Shown here piece after piece: positions 25,076 through 34,899 of a DNA stretch of 64,000 nucleotides (positions within the stretch are counted from its first letter, which is position 1; each line of letters opens with the position of its first letter). Both the position numbers and the translations under genes were made by a program. The stretch is taken from positions 248,001-312,000 of the forward strand of contig CANKUU010000001.1 in assembly GCA_947486785.1 (NCBI GenBank), read 5' to 3'. The notes beneath the pieces are model-generated. The model saw only the letters and a program-made list of their open reading frames with translations. It was not told the DNA's origin and did not search any database. This DNA comes from an uncultured Flavobacteriaceae bacterium (GTDB lineage Bacteria; Bacteroidota; Bacteroidia; Flavobacteriales; Flavobacteriaceae).

Positions 25076-26692
25076 ATGAACAATTCGAAAAATAGTCAAA
25101 ACACAATTTCGCTTAAATCGTATGGAATAACACATGATAATATCAATTATCAGTTAACTCCCGATCAACTGCACAGTATCATATTAGATAAAGGTATGGG
25201 CAAAGAGGCTTCTTCAGGATCTCTTGCTGTGAATACCGGAGAGTTTACCGGTAGGTCTCCAAAAGATAGATTTATTGTAAAAGACGACATTACAAAAGAT
25301 GAAGTTTGGTGGGGAGATGTTAATATACCTTTTGATCCTTCTAAATTCGACGCCCTTTATAACAAGGTAATTGCTTATTTGAATGAAAAAGAGCTGTATG
25401 TACGTGATTGTTATGCGTGTGCTGATCCTAACTACCGAATGAATCTTCGTGTTATTAATGAGTATCCATGGTCAAACATGTTTGCTTACAACATGTTTTT
25501 ACGTCCAACAAAAGAAGAATTATCAAGTTTTAGTCCAGAGTGGACGGTAGTAAATGCGCCAGGTTTTATGGCTGTTGCCGAGGAAGACGGAACGCGTCAA
25601 CATAATTTTGCTATAATTAATTTTAGTAAAAAAGTTGCTCTTATTGGAGGTACTGGATATACAGGAGAAATTAAAAAAGGAATATTTTCTGCCCTCAATT
25701 TTATTTTACCTGTTCAAAAGAATACATTGCCAATGCATTGTTCGGCCAACATTGGTGAAGATGGCGATACCGCCATATTTTTTGGTTTGTCAGGTACAGG
25801 AAAAACAACACTTTCTACAGATGTAAATCGCAAATTAATTGGTGATGATGAACATGGGTGGAATAATGAAAATGCTGTTTTTAATTTTGAAGGGGGCTGC
25901 TATGCTAAAGTAATTAACCTTTCTAGCGAACAAGAACCAGAGATATTTGGAGCAATTAAAAAAGGAGCTATATTAGAAAACGTCGTTTTAGATGATAAAG
26001 GAGTTGTTGATTTTGCAAACACTTCAATTACCCAAAACACCAGAGTAAGTTACCCTATTTACCATATTGAGAATATTCGTCAGCCATCAATGGGGAGCAA
26101 TCCAAAAAATATTTTCTTTTTAACAGCAGATGCGTTTGGCGTGTTACCTCCGATATCAAAATTAACACCAAGTCAAGCTGCATACCATTTCATTTCTGGT
26201 TATACGGCAAAAGTTGCTGGCACAGAGGCAGGGGTTAAAGAACCAATTCCTTCGTTTTCGGCCTGTTTTGGAGCTCCATTTATGCCATTACACCCCACGA
26301 AGTATGCGGAAATGCTTAGTAAAAAAATGAAAGATGCTGGAGTTAATGTTTGGTTGGTAAACACCGGATGGACGGGCGGACCTTACGGGGTTGGTACTAG
26401 AATGAAACTTAAATATACCAGAGCTATGATTAATGCAGTTTTAAACGGTGATTTAGGTTTATATAATTATGAAGATTACCATATTCATTCGGTTTTTGGA
26501 GTTGCTCAGCCAAGAGTATGCCCAGGGGTACCTACCGATGTTTTAAGCCCTAGAACAACTTGGAATGATGATAAAGCCTATTACACTACAGCATTTAAGC
26601 TAGCTAATGCGTTTAGAGAAAACTTTAAACAATTTGAGTCGTATGCTAGCGAAGAAATACGTAGGGGAGGCCCACAGCGCTATGCTTTTTAA
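25076..26692 (+). CDS. pckA: Phosphoenolpyruvate carboxykinase (ATP)
   Basis: Converts oxaloacetate and ATP to phosphoenolpyruvate, the entry step to gluconeogenesis. It is 538 residues, normal for the ATP-type enzyme. Visible are GEFTGRSPKDRFIVKD near residue 56, the substrate loop, MHCSANIGEDGDTAIFFGLSGTGKTTLS with the kinase P-loop near residues 235-245, LIGDDEHGW with the metal-binding Asp pair, and NTGWTGGPYGVG near 425. It is monocistronic, bounded by a strong terminator. Confidence 0.98.
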   Translation: MNNSKNSQNTISLKSYGITHDNINYQLTPDQLHSIILDKGMGKEASSGSLAVNTGEFTGRSPKDRFIVKDDITKDEVWWGDVNIPFDPSKFDALYNKVIAYLNEKELYVRDCYACADPNYRMNLRVINEYPWSNMFAYNMFLRPTKEELSSFSPEWTVVNAPGFMAVAEEDGTRQHNFAIINFSKKVALIGGTGYTGEIKKGIFSALNFILPVQKNTLPMHCSANIGEDGDTAIFFGLSGTGKTTLSTDVNRKLIGDDEHGWNNENAVFNFEGGCYAKVINLSSEQEPEIFGAIKKGAILENVVLDDKGVVDFANTSITQNTRVSYPIYHIENIRQPSMGSNPKNIFFLTADAFGVLPPISKLTPSQAAYHFISGYTAKVAGTEAGVKEPIPSFSACFGAPFMPLHPTKYAEMLSKKMKDAGVNVWLVNTGWTGGPYGVGTRMKLKYTRAMINAVLNGDLGLYNYEDYHIHSVFGVAQPRVCPGVPTDVLSPRTTWNDDKAYYTTAFKLANAFRENFKQFESYASEEIRRGGPQRYAF

Positions 26693-26711
26693 ATAAATAG
26701 CATTGGAACAT

Positions 26712-26745
26712 AAAAAATCCCTGAATTTCTTCAGGGATTTTTTTT
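26712..26745. terminator. Bidirectional terminator between pckA and hemD
   Basis: AAAAATCCCTGAA (26713-26725) and TTCAGGGATTTTT (26730-26742) pair perfectly with a TTTC loop. A run of T on the right and of A on the left means it can stop both convergent transcripts. Confidence 0.93.
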
Positions 26746-27491
26746 TAGTTTTTATTTACTTCCTTAACATATTTCTGGAGGGCCATTGTCATTGATGGTG
26801 TTTCTGGCGTTGGAGCTTTAATATCGCAACGCAAGCCTGCTTTTTTTGCAGCCTCTAGAGTGGAATTACCAAAAACGGCTATTCTGGTGTCTTTTTGTTC
26901 AAAATCAGGAAAATTCTTCAAAAGCGACTCAATACCCGACGGGCTAAAGAATACGAGAATATCATAATATACATCTCTTAAATCAGATAAATCACTGATT
27001 ACAGTTTTGTAAAAAATGCCACGCGTCCACTGAATGCCAATTTTATTTAAAGTTTCTGGAACAATGTTTTTAAGCGTGTCAGATGAAGGTAGAAGAAACT
27101 TCTCGTCTTTATATTTTTTAAATAAAAGAACCAAATCAGGAAAATTCATTTTTCCAACGTAGATTTTTCGCTTTCGATAAACAACGTATTTCTGCAAATA
27201 ATAGGCTACTGCCTCTGATTGACAAAAATACTTCATGCTATCGGGTACTTTAAATCGCATTTCTTCAGCAATTCTAAAGTAATGATCCACCGCGTTTCTA
27301 CTCGTTAAAATAATGGCAGTAAAATTTTTAAGATCTATTTTCTGTTGACGCACAGTTTTGGCATCAACACCTTCTACATGAATAAAAGGTCTAAAATCGA
27401 CTTTTACTTTCTCCTTATCAATAAGTTTTGAATAAGGGGAGTTTTCCATTTTCGGTTCTGGTTGAGAAACCAAAATCGTTTTTACCTTCAT
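26745..27491 (-). CDS. hemD: Uroporphyrinogen-III synthase (HemD)
   Basis: Cyclises hydroxymethylbilane to uroporphyrinogen III in heme synthesis. About 248 residues from MKVKTILVSQPEP at 27491. The longer in-frame start at 27551 overlaps the preceding gene and adds 20 unrelated residues. Visible are AIILTSRNAVDHYFRIAEEM (SRNAV is a family signature) and FFSPSGIESLL near residue 175. The C-terminal lobe ends DTRIAVFGNSTLEAAKKAGL. HemD is poorly conserved, but the two-lobed layout and these motifs are diagnostic. It follows the DUF4271 gene by 5 bp, an arrangement common in Flavobacteriia. Confidence 0.88.
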   Translation of the reverse strand: MKVKTILVSQPEPKMENSPYSKLIDKEKVKVDFRPFIHVEGVDAKTVRQQKIDLKNFTAIILTSRNAVDHYFRIAEEMRFKVPDSMKYFCQSEAVAYYLQKYVVYRKRKIYVGKMNFPDLVLLFKKYKDEKFLLPSSDTLKNIVPETLNKIGIQWTRGIFYKTVISDLSDLRDVYYDILVFFSPSGIESLLKNFPDFEQKDTRIAVFGNSTLEAAKKAGLRCDIKAPTPETPSMTMALQKYVKEVNKN

Positions 27492-27496
27492 AGTTT

Positions 27497-28159
27497 TCAG
27501 TCGTTTAAGTAACTCCCAATAATTACCCAAGGAGCAATTTCGAGTGTGCAAAGGTACAAAATAAAATAGAACAAATTATTAGCTATAAATTTTTGATGAT
27601 TTCTTAGTGCTGTAGTCCATCCGATAACGTTTATAGAAATAATTAAGAACAAGGCAATACCTACAACAGGCTTTGAATCTTTGGCGATATAGGTGAGCGT
27701 TACGTTCGCAATAAACATGATGATACTGCTATAATTTAGATATGATAATCTCTTAAAAATAAGTTGGGTAATAATATTGCTAGTCTTAAAAATGAAGGCG
27801 TTACTTAGCTGTAAGAACATTTTTAGTAAAAAAAACAGTAAAAATGAGCCCAGTATTATTGGAAAAATAAACAGATTAACGTCTTGGGTCTGGTCGGGTT
27901 TAAAAAACACTTTCCATGATAATGCAGTAAAAAGCGAGAAGTTAATAAGTTGAAATATGGTAAAAAAGATATGAAACCAACTCATTAGTCTATCTTTTTT
28001 GTTGTACAAGAAAATGTATTTATTGTTAAACGGAAGAATGATAAAATTTAAAAACCTTTGGTGCCATCTACCCTTGGCAATTGCTATTAAAATAAGGCTG
28101 CTAAAAAGTATTACGGTAACCCAATCGATATTTTCAATATTTCTAACAAGAGGTTCCAT
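27497..28159 (-). CDS. DUF4271 integral membrane protein
   Basis: A 220-residue protein with about six membrane helices and a conserved-looking QRFLNFIILPFNNKYIFLY segment near residues 34-54, typical of DUF4271. Function is unknown. Its ATG overlaps the TAA of the upstream glycosyltransferase gene by one base (TAATG), so translation is probably coupled. hemD follows 5 bp later. The link to HemD is by repeated neighbourhood in Flavobacteriia, not by known mechanism. Confidence 0.85.
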   Translation of the reverse strand: MEPLVRNIENIDWVTVILFSSLILIAIAKGRWHQRFLNFIILPFNNKYIFLYNKKDRLMSWFHIFFTIFQLINFSLFTALSWKVFFKPDQTQDVNLFIFPIILGSFLLFFLLKMFLQLSNAFIFKTSNIITQLIFKRLSYLNYSSIIMFIANVTLTYIAKDSKPVVGIALFLIISINVIGWTTALRNHQKFIANNLFYFILYLCTLEIAPWVIIGSYLND

Positions 28160-29826
28160 TAGCGAAGTTTAATGTTTTTGCTATTATTACCATAGGGTAG
28201 ATCATTTTCAGAAATGCCTATCTTAAAATATTTCGGATCGTTCATATTCGGTTTTAAAAGCTTAAACGTAAAATTAACGGTATCATTTGATTTTAGTGTT
28301 AAAATCGTAGAATCTACTAATGATAACGAGATGCTCTTTAATTCAATCACTTGCTTAAAATCATTTAAATAGGCAAGTCCAAATTTTAGTTTTGACAATG
28401 GTATGTCTTCTTGGTAAGGGTTGTAAATCTTTAGGCCTATCTTTTTGTCTAAATCTAAGGGCCCTACATCGTTCTCAATAATACATTCAAGTAGGCGATA
28501 AGATTCAAAATTTTCAATGTAACCACCATAATACAAAGAGCCGTCGCGACGCGGAAATGCGAAGCCTGGTCGAGGGCGATATTTTGAGGCATAAAATATT
28601 TTTTTATGCTGCAATTTTAAGGCAGAACCATCAATTGAATATTGATTTTCACGATAAAGAATATTGTTTAAAGATATGGCCGTACCGTTCGAGTAAAATT
28701 GATACATAGCGGCATTACGGTATGAATTTTCAAACACTACAGGAATATCCCAAACTTCATAGTGCAATCGATTTACCCATTCTTTATTACCGTGAGTTTC
28801 AAATACTATTGGAGCTAGAGGTTCATAGGCCAGTCCGATGCGTAAAAATAATATGAGGATAATGTTAACTACACTTAAGCGCAAGAACCATATTCTAATT
28901 TTTTTAGTATTTATGAGATATTTAAATATAATTAAGACCAATGGTATGCTGATAATAATAATCCATTGTGTTTGTATGCGTTTAGAAAAGCTAGATATAA
29001 AAAAGAAAATTAAAACGCCATAAATAATATAGAGTAGGGCTTTTGAGAACTTATCGGTGTATTTTGTTTTTAATAAAGCATAATAAACAATTGGAAAGGT
29101 AAAGCCAAAGATTGCGATAAGGTTTATGAAGTAACCACCAGTAAATTTCCAAAAGCGGTAGGCTTGATTTGGCCTATCGAAAAGATGATATCTAATAGAT
29201 ACGAAATCATGTTCGTAAAGCCATAATAAATGGGGGCTATAACAAAAAAGAGCTACCAGAACAGCGAGCCATGCTAACCTATTTTTAACGAGTTGAAAAT
29301 TTGATAGTAAAACAAAAACTACAACTAAAACTGCGTGATATTTGCTATACATCATGGCAGCCATAATAATGCCTAAACCTACGGCTAAGGGCCAAGTGGG
29401 TTTACTAACAAAATTTTTATAAATCTTTAAAAATAAGGTGGTAAAGAATAAAAGAGCCGTATCAGGTAAGGTAAAAAACCCATATGCATTTAATAGGGTC
29501 ATTGAAAAGACAATAGCAAAGAAAAGAGCGACGTAGTTGTTCTTTTCTTTATGATCAATCATCAACCAAAGCAGTAGATAAGTGATCGAAGATAATATAC
29601 AGCTCATAAACCGAACTCCTAATTCTCCACTAAAAAAAATACTACTTAATTTAATTAACCAAGCCACCATAGGAGGATGATCAAAATAACCCCAAGACAT
29701 ATTTTGGGCATAGTACCAATAGTAAGCCTCATCAAAAATTAGTTCTGTAAAATGCGCTTGTAATAGGTTGATGCAAAAAATCAACACCAACAGATACAGA
29801 AATAGTTTTGGAAGTTTAAAAAGCAT
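28159..29826 (-). CDS. ArnT/PMT-like glycosyltransferase (GT39/GT83 type)
   Basis: A 555-residue membrane protein with about ten helices and a C-terminal soluble part of roughly 160 residues. The first extracytoplasmic loop has DEAYYWYYAQNMSWGYFDHPP, with the DExYY motif and the catalytic-type Asp of lipid-phosphosugar-dependent transferases. It would move a sugar from a polyprenyl-phosphate carrier to an acceptor outside the inner membrane. A polyprenol-phosphate mannosyltransferase-like gene lies divergently 125 bp away and could supply the donor. The acceptor is unknown. Confidence 0.88.
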   Translation of the reverse strand: MLFKLPKLFLYLLVLIFCINLLQAHFTELIFDEAYYWYYAQNMSWGYFDHPPMVAWLIKLSSIFFSGELGVRFMSCILSSITYLLLWLMIDHKEKNNYVALFFAIVFSMTLLNAYGFFTLPDTALLFFTTLFLKIYKNFVSKPTWPLAVGLGIIMAAMMYSKYHAVLVVVFVLLSNFQLVKNRLAWLAVLVALFCYSPHLLWLYEHDFVSIRYHLFDRPNQAYRFWKFTGGYFINLIAIFGFTFPIVYYALLKTKYTDKFSKALLYIIYGVLIFFFISSFSKRIQTQWIIIISIPLVLIIFKYLINTKKIRIWFLRLSVVNIILILFLRIGLAYEPLAPIVFETHGNKEWVNRLHYEVWDIPVVFENSYRNAAMYQFYSNGTAISLNNILYRENQYSIDGSALKLQHKKIFYASKYRPRPGFAFPRRDGSLYYGGYIENFESYRLLECIIENDVGPLDLDKKIGLKIYNPYQEDIPLSKLKFGLAYLNDFKQVIELKSISLSLVDSTILTLKSNDTVNFTFKLLKPNMNDPKYFKIGISENDLPYGNNSKNIKLR

Positions 29827-29930
29827 TTATTGCGGGTAATTAAATTCAAAATTACAAATTCTGTTGTTTAGCTAAGGCTTAAAAATTTCATAAATGATAT
29901 TTGTACATTTTTTCACTGTACTGAAAACAC

Positions 29931-29938
29931 TATTTTTG
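29931..29938 (+). promoter_or_regulatory. Candidate -7 box of the polyprenol-sugar synthase gene
   Basis: TATTTTTG matches TAnnTTTG and lies 19 bp before the preferred ATG at 29958. A TTTG at 29900-29903 is 27 bp upstream, longer than the usual spacing, so the -33 element is uncertain. Confidence 0.35.
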
Positions 29939-29957
29939 TTTAAACTGAAGAGTGTAT

Positions 29958-30686
29958 ATGTCTGATAGCTTAGTTATAATACCCACCTATAATGAGATTG
30001 AGAATATTAAGGCAATAATTACTACGGTATTGGCCTTAAAAACTAATTTTCATGTTCTTATAGTAGACGATAATTCGCCAGATGGCACCGCTGCTGAGGT
30101 TGAAAATTTAAGAAAAGAGTTTTCTGAACGATTATTTTTAGAAATTAGAAAAGAAAAATCGGGCTTAGGTACGGCTTATATTCATGGTTTTAAATGGGCT
30201 ATTCAAAGAAAATATGACTTTATTTTTGAAATGGATGCTGATTTTTCGCATACTCCTTCAGATTTATTACGACTACATACCGCTTGTAAAAACGGAGCAG
30301 ATCTTGCAGTAGGATCTCGATACAAAAAAGGTGTAAATGTGGTTAATTGGCCCTTACATAGGGTACTGCTTTCTTATGGGGCTTCTTTTTATGTTAAAAT
30401 AATTACAGGAATGCGAGTACATGACCCAACCGCAGGGTTTGTTTGTTATAAACGAAAGGTTTTAGAAAGTTTAGATTTAGATTCAATACGATTTGTTGGT
30501 TATGCATTTCAAATAGAAATGAAATTTAGGGCCTATTTACAGAGATATAATATAGAAGAAGTATCTATCATTTTTCGAGATCGGGTAAAGGGAAAATCAA
30601 AAATGTCTTCTTCAATAGTAAATGAAGCTATTTTTGGAGTTTTAAAAATGAAAATAAGTAGTTTGTTTCAGAAAAAAAGATTTTAA
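29958..30686 (+). CDS. Polyprenol monophosphomannose synthase-like GT2 glycosyltransferase
   Basis: About 242 residues from the ATG at 29958 (MSDSLVIIPTYNEIENIKAI). The frame is open from a GTG two codons earlier. GT2 hallmarks are VIIPTYNE, VDDNSPDGT (the DDxSxDGT donor site), EMDADFSHTP (DxD) and DPTAGFVCYKR. It is the DPM1 type, which transfers mannose or another hexose from a nucleotide sugar to polyprenyl phosphate. The partner membrane transferase is encoded divergently, and the dihydroorotase gene follows 2 bp later. Confidence 0.9.
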   Translation: MSDSLVIIPTYNEIENIKAIITTVLALKTNFHVLIVDDNSPDGTAAEVENLRKEFSERLFLEIRKEKSGLGTAYIHGFKWAIQRKYDFIFEMDADFSHTPSDLLRLHTACKNGADLAVGSRYKKGVNVVNWPLHRVLLSYGASFYVKIITGMRVHDPTAGFVCYKRKVLESLDLDSIRFVGYAFQIEMKFRAYLQRYNIEEVSIIFRDRVKGKSKMSSSIVNEAIFGVLKMKISSLFQKKRF

Positions 30687-30688
30687 GA

Positions 30689-32023
30689 ATGGCAAAACAG
30701 TTAATTAAAAACGCAACAATAGTAAACGAGAATAAAATTTTCGAAAGCGATGTTTTATTGAATGAAGACTGCATTCTTCGTATTGATAAAGATATTACAG
30801 ATGCTACTGCTCAAATAATAGATGCTAAAGGTTTGTATTTATTGCCAGGTGTTATAGATGATCAAGTGCATTTTAGAGAACCAGGCCTAACACACAAAGG
30901 CGATATAGCCTCTGAAAGTAGAGCTGCAATAGCAGGAGGCATTACGAGCTTTATGGAACAGCCTAATACCAACCCGCAAACAACTACTATTGAAAAACTC
31001 GAAGAAAAATTTGCACTTGCAGAAGCATCTTCGTTTGCTAATTACTCCTTTTTATTTGGTGGTACAAATAGCAATTTAGAGGAACTTAAGCGATTAGATA
31101 AAAATGCTTGTTCGGGAGTGAAATTATTTTTAGGCTCATCAACAGGCAATATGTTGGTAGATAATGAAATTATACTTGAAAAGATATTTCGAAGTACTGA
31201 AATGGTAATTTCTACCCATTGTGAGGATGAAACTACCATTAAAAATAACTTAGCAAATTATAAAAAAGAATATGGTGATGCTATACCTGTAAAATACCAT
31301 CCTTTAATACGTAGTGCAGAGGCATGCTACATTTCTTCCTCAAAGGCAATAGATTTGGCCAAGAAAACGGGGGCTAGGTTGCATGTTTTTCATTTATCTA
31401 CTGCCAAAGAAATGGATTTGTTTAGAAACGATATTCCTTTAGAAAAGAAACAAATTACAGCTGAGGTATGTGTTCATCATTTATGGTTTTCAGAGGAAGA
31501 TTATGAAACTAAGGGTACATTAATTAAGTGGAATCCTGCGGTAAAGAAAGCATCAGATCGTTCAAAGTTGTGGGAAGCTTTGTTAGATGACCGTATCGAT
31601 GTAATTGCCACTGATCATGCGCCACATTTACTTTCTGAAAAGGATAATGTGTATACAAAAGCTCCTTCTGGGGGTCCTTTAGTACAGCATGCACTTGTTG
31701 CCATGCTCGAAAAACATAAAGACGGAATAATTTCTTTAGAAAAATTAGTGGAGAAAATGTGTCACAATCCTGCCAAATTATTTGATATTGAAAAAAGAGG
31801 ATTTATAAGAGAAGGGTATTTTGCAGACTTGGTTTTGGTTGATCTAAATTTACCATGGAAGTCAACTAAAACATCAAACTTTTATAAATGTGGATGGTCG
31901 CCTTTTGATGGTTATACTTTTCAATCGAAAATAACTCATACATTTATTAACGGGCATTTAGCATTTAATAACGGAATTTTTTCTAAAAATAGAAACGCAA
32001 GAAGATTAACATTTAATAGATAG
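30689..32023 (+). CDS. pyrC: Dihydroorotase
   Basis: Amidohydrolase that interconverts carbamoyl aspartate and dihydroorotate in pyrimidine synthesis. 444 residues. Motifs: GVIDDQVHFREPGLTHKGD near residue 55, FMEQPNTNPQTT, STHCEDE, RLHVFHLSTAKEM and the catalytic-Asp loop ATDHAPHLLSEKD near 308. Oddly, the first metal-binding His of the classical HxH pair is Gln (DQVHF). I recall this as a clade feature of Bacteroidota dihydroorotases. It probably forms an operon with the glycosyltransferase upstream (2 bp) and the DUF4296 gene downstream (1 bp). Confidence 0.92.
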   Translation: MAKQLIKNATIVNENKIFESDVLLNEDCILRIDKDITDATAQIIDAKGLYLLPGVIDDQVHFREPGLTHKGDIASESRAAIAGGITSFMEQPNTNPQTTTIEKLEEKFALAEASSFANYSFLFGGTNSNLEELKRLDKNACSGVKLFLGSSTGNMLVDNEIILEKIFRSTEMVISTHCEDETTIKNNLANYKKEYGDAIPVKYHPLIRSAEACYISSSKAIDLAKKTGARLHVFHLSTAKEMDLFRNDIPLEKKQITAEVCVHHLWFSEEDYETKGTLIKWNPAVKKASDRSKLWEALLDDRIDVIATDHAPHLLSEKDNVYTKAPSGGPLVQHALVAMLEKHKDGIISLEKLVEKMCHNPAKLFDIEKRGFIREGYFADLVLVDLNLPWKSTKTSNFYKCGWSPFDGYTFQSKITHTFINGHLAFNNGIFSKNRNARRLTFNR

Positions 32024-32024
32024 G

Positions 32025-32465
32025 ATGAAAAAAATCGCCTTTATTTTAATTATAATGTTCATAGGAGCTTGTGCAGAAAACCTTCTTGAAAAACCTGATA
32101 ACCTTATCGCCAAAGAGAAAATGGTAGATATACTTAATGATCTTGCTATTTTAAACGCTGCTAAAAATTCGAATTCAAAAGTGTTAATTCAGCATGGTTT
32201 AGATCCCATGCCCTTTATCTACACTAAATACGATATTGATAGTTTACAGTTTGTTAATAGCGATCGTTATTATGCCTCATTGCCCGAAGAGCATGAAAAA
32301 ATTTATTTGGCGGTTGAGGCAAAGTTAAATCAAGAAAAAGAGCGCTTAATAAGCGCAAAAAGTCTTCAGGATAGTCTTAATAAAATAAAAGCTCAGTTAG
32401 ATTTAGAAAAAAGGCAAAAGATTAAAGATTCTCTTCTAAAAAATATCCACAAGAAAGTTCAATAG
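32025..32465 (+). CDS. DUF4296 family lipoprotein
   Basis: A 146-residue lipoprotein (signal peptide MKKIAFILIIMFIGAC, Cys 16) followed by PDNLIAKEKMVDILNDLAILNAAKNS and a C-terminal highly charged coiled-coil helix. The pattern LIxxxKMxxIxxDL is the DUF4296 signature. Function is unknown. It begins 1 bp after the dihydroorotase stop. Its last 44 bp overlap the 3' end of the convergent SDR gene. Confidence 0.85.
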   Translation: MKKIAFILIIMFIGACAENLLEKPDNLIAKEKMVDILNDLAILNAAKNSNSKVLIQHGLDPMPFIYTKYDIDSLQFVNSDRYYASLPEEHEKIYLAVEAKLNQEKERLISAKSLQDSLNKIKAQLDLEKRQKIKDSLLKNIHKKVQ

Positions 32466-33429
32466 TAGCGTCTAAAGATTCAAAATTAAAATTAATAAAT
32501 TCTTTAATTTTTTGACTTGAGTATACCTCACGATGTTTCATAGAATAGATAGTGCTTTTAGTTAACCTTGGGGCTTTTTGGGTAATGTTGCTTACTAGAA
32601 AATCACCAATTCTTGCCAGTTCTAATTGCCAATATTTTAATTGAATTATAGGAGCTGGTTTTTTTAAATAATGACATACTTTCTGTAAGATATCTTTAAA
32701 TTTTAAATTTTCAGCAACAAGTATAAAACGTTCGTTTTCTATTTTAGAACTCATTAAAGTAAGCATTACTTGCACCACATCGTTAACGGTTATGAAACCT
32801 GTTCCGCCGGGCGGGTAAAATTTATGTGCTTTATTCGCAGTAGTAAAAATTTTGCCACTCCCTGTATGCCAGAACCCCGGGCCAATAATTACTCCAGGGT
32901 TAACAATAACAGCCGGTATCCCTTCTTGAGTGCCCCGCCAAACCTCCATTTCTGCTTCATATTTTGCAAGGGCATATACGTTTGCATGATGGTTATTCCA
33001 TTCGTTTTCTTCGGTTGCAATTTTTTCGTCTAAACTTTTTCCAATAGTGCCAATAGTACTTACATAACATAGTTTTTTTATGTTTTTGGCGATACAAAGG
33101 TTTACAATATTTGCGGTTCCTTGCGCATTTGTTTTAAGAAGAATATTATACTCACGGGGGTTAAATGAAATAAACGCAGCTGCATGATATACATAATCTA
33201 CGTCTTTAAAAGCTATTTCTAAAGCAGGTATATCATTTATATCAGCTTCTACCCAGTCAATTCTTTTAAAAAGTTTAGATCCTTCTTCATGGTAATAATT
33301 AAAAATTTTTTCAACTCTAGACAACGAGTTACTTTTTCTATAAGTTGCTCTAACAGAATTTCCGTTCTTAATTAATTGCACTAATAAATGTGAGCCTACT
33401 AAACCTGTGCCTCCTGTTACTAAAATCAT
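32422..33429 (-). CDS. NAD-dependent epimerase/dehydratase (extended SDR)
   Basis: A 335-residue extended short-chain dehydrogenase. Cofactor loop GGTGLVGSHLL at residues 6-16, DVDYVYHAAAFISF, STIGTIG, and the catalytic YALAK near residue 151. The GPGFWHTGSGKIF region and overall length resemble dihydroflavonol-4-reductase-like sugar or sterol dehydrogenases. Substrate unknown. Its 3' end overlaps the convergent DUF4296 gene. It is divergent from tyrS. Confidence 0.88.
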   Translation of the reverse strand: MILVTGGTGLVGSHLLVQLIKNGNSVRATYRKSNSLSRVEKIFNYYHEEGSKLFKRIDWVEADINDIPALEIAFKDVDYVYHAAAFISFNPREYNILLKTNAQGTANIVNLCIAKNIKKLCYVSTIGTIGKSLDEKIATEENEWNNHHANVYALAKYEAEMEVWRGTQEGIPAVIVNPGVIIGPGFWHTGSGKIFTTANKAHKFYPPGGTGFITVNDVVQVMLTLMSSKIENERFILVAENLKFKDILQKVCHYLKKPAPIIQLKYWQLELARIGDFLVSNITQKAPRLTKSTIYSMKHREVYSSQKIKEFINFNFESLDATIELSCGYFLEENL

Positions 33430-33499
33430 AAATCAAAGTTAGCAAATAGACTTGGATAATTTCCTTTAAAAAGTCGTGTAAAACCGTTGTATTTCCTTT

Positions 33500-33507
33500 T
33501 ATATTTG
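33500..33507 (+). promoter_or_regulatory. Candidate -7 box of tyrS
   Basis: TATATTTG, an exact TAnnTTTG, followed by C, 24 bp before the tyrS ATG. A TTG at 33487-33489 is too close to be a proper -33 box. Confidence 0.45.
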
Positions 33508-33531
33508 CAACGTAATTTTAAATGTTGAGTA

Positions 33532-34827
33532 ATGACTGTAAATTTTGTTGAGGAATTAAAATGGCGTGGAATGTTGCATGATGTAATGCCCGGTGCTAAA
33601 GAACATTTATTAAATGGTATGCAGTCGGCTTACGTGGGTATAGATCCAACCGCAGACTCATTACATATTGGTCACTTAGTTAGTGTTATGATGTTACGAC
33701 ACTTTCAATTAGCTGGTCATAAGCCTTTTGCTTTAATTGGCGGAGCAACTGGTATGATTGGAGACCCTTCGGGTAAATCTGCTGAAAGAAATTTGTTAGA
33801 TGAAGCAACACTTAGGCACAATCAAAAGGCTTTAAAAGAACAACTGTCTCGGTTTTTATCTTTTAATAGTGATACTGAGAACGCTGCTGTTTTAGTGAAT
33901 AATTATGATTGGATGAAAGATTTTTCTTTTCTAGATTTCATTCGTGATGTTGGTAAACACATTACCGTAAATTATATGATGGCAAAAGACTCTGTAAAAA
34001 AACGCTTGTCTTCTGAAGCAAAAGAAGGGATGTCTTTTACTGAGTTTACGTATCAATTGGTACAGGGTTACGATTTTTTACATCTTTATAAGAATCACAA
34101 TTGCACCTTACAAATGGGGGGTAGCGATCAATGGGGTAATATAACAACGGGTACCGAGCTTATAAGACGTATTGCTGGAGGAAAAGGTTACGCCTTAACT
34201 TGTCCGTTAATTACAAAAGCAGATGGTACAAAATTTGGAAAAACAGAAGGGGGTAATATTTGGTTAGATGCAAAACGAACCTCACCTTATAAATTTTATC
34301 AATATTGGTTAAATACCTCAGATACCGATGCAGAAAAGTATATAAAAATATTTACATTTTTATCTAAAGAAAAGATAGAGACACTAATTAAAGAGCATGC
34401 AGAAGCGCCTAATTTAAGAATTTTGCAAAAAAAGCTAGCTGAAGAGGTTACCACTATGGTTCATTCAAAAGAGGAATTAGATAATGCCATTGCCGCAAGT
34501 GCTATTTTATTTGGAAAATCAACTTCTGAAGATTTAAAGAAGCTCGATACTGAGACTTTTCTTGATGTTTTTGACGGTGTTCCTCAGGCAGAAATTGAAA
34601 AGACTAAGTTAAATACGGGTTTAGATATGATAGCTGCCCTTGCAGCTGAAACAAGATTTCTGGGTTCAAACGGTGAAGCACGGCGCGAACTTAAACAAAA
34701 CGCTATTTCGGTAAATAAGAAAAAGGTGAAAGAAGACTACAAAATTGGTTTAGACGATCTTATAAACGATCGGTTTGTACTTTTACAAAAAGGAAAGCGA
34801 AATTACTTCGTATTGGTAGTGAGGTAA
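33532..34827 (+). CDS. tyrS: Tyrosyl-tRNA synthetase
   Basis: Class I synthetase charging tRNA-Tyr, 431 residues. [16 protein letters not shown] near residue 36-51 holds the HIGH signature. Tyrosine pocket residues lie in [12 protein letters not shown] and MGGSDQWGN. The KMSKS-equivalent is KFGKTEGG near 232. A C-terminal S4-like RNA-binding domain ([16 protein letters not shown]) ends the protein. It is monocistronic by spacing. Confidence 0.98.
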   Translation: MTVNFVEELKWRGMLHDVMPGAKEHLLNGMQSAYVGIDPTADSLHIGHLVSVMMLRHFQLAGHKPFALIGGATGMIGDPSGKSAERNLLDEATLRHNQKALKEQLSRFLSFNSDTENAAVLVNNYDWMKDFSFLDFIRDVGKHITVNYMMAKDSVKKRLSSEAKEGMSFTEFTYQLVQGYDFLHLYKNHNCTLQMGGSDQWGNITTGTELIRRIAGGKGYALTCPLITKADGTKFGKTEGGNIWLDAKRTSPYKFYQYWLNTSDTDAEKYIKIFTFLSKEKIETLIKEHAEAPNLRILQKKLAEEVTTMVHSKEELDNAIAASAILFGKSTSEDLKKLDTETFLDVFDGVPQAEIEKTKLNTGLDMIAALAAETRFLGSNGEARRELKQNAISVNKKKVKEDYKIGLDDLINDRFVLLQKGKRNYFVLVVR

Positions 34828-34899
34828 ATTAAGGATCACAATATCAAATAATTTTTAGGTTACAACGTTACCTTAAAAGTAATTCTAAAAACTTGGTTT

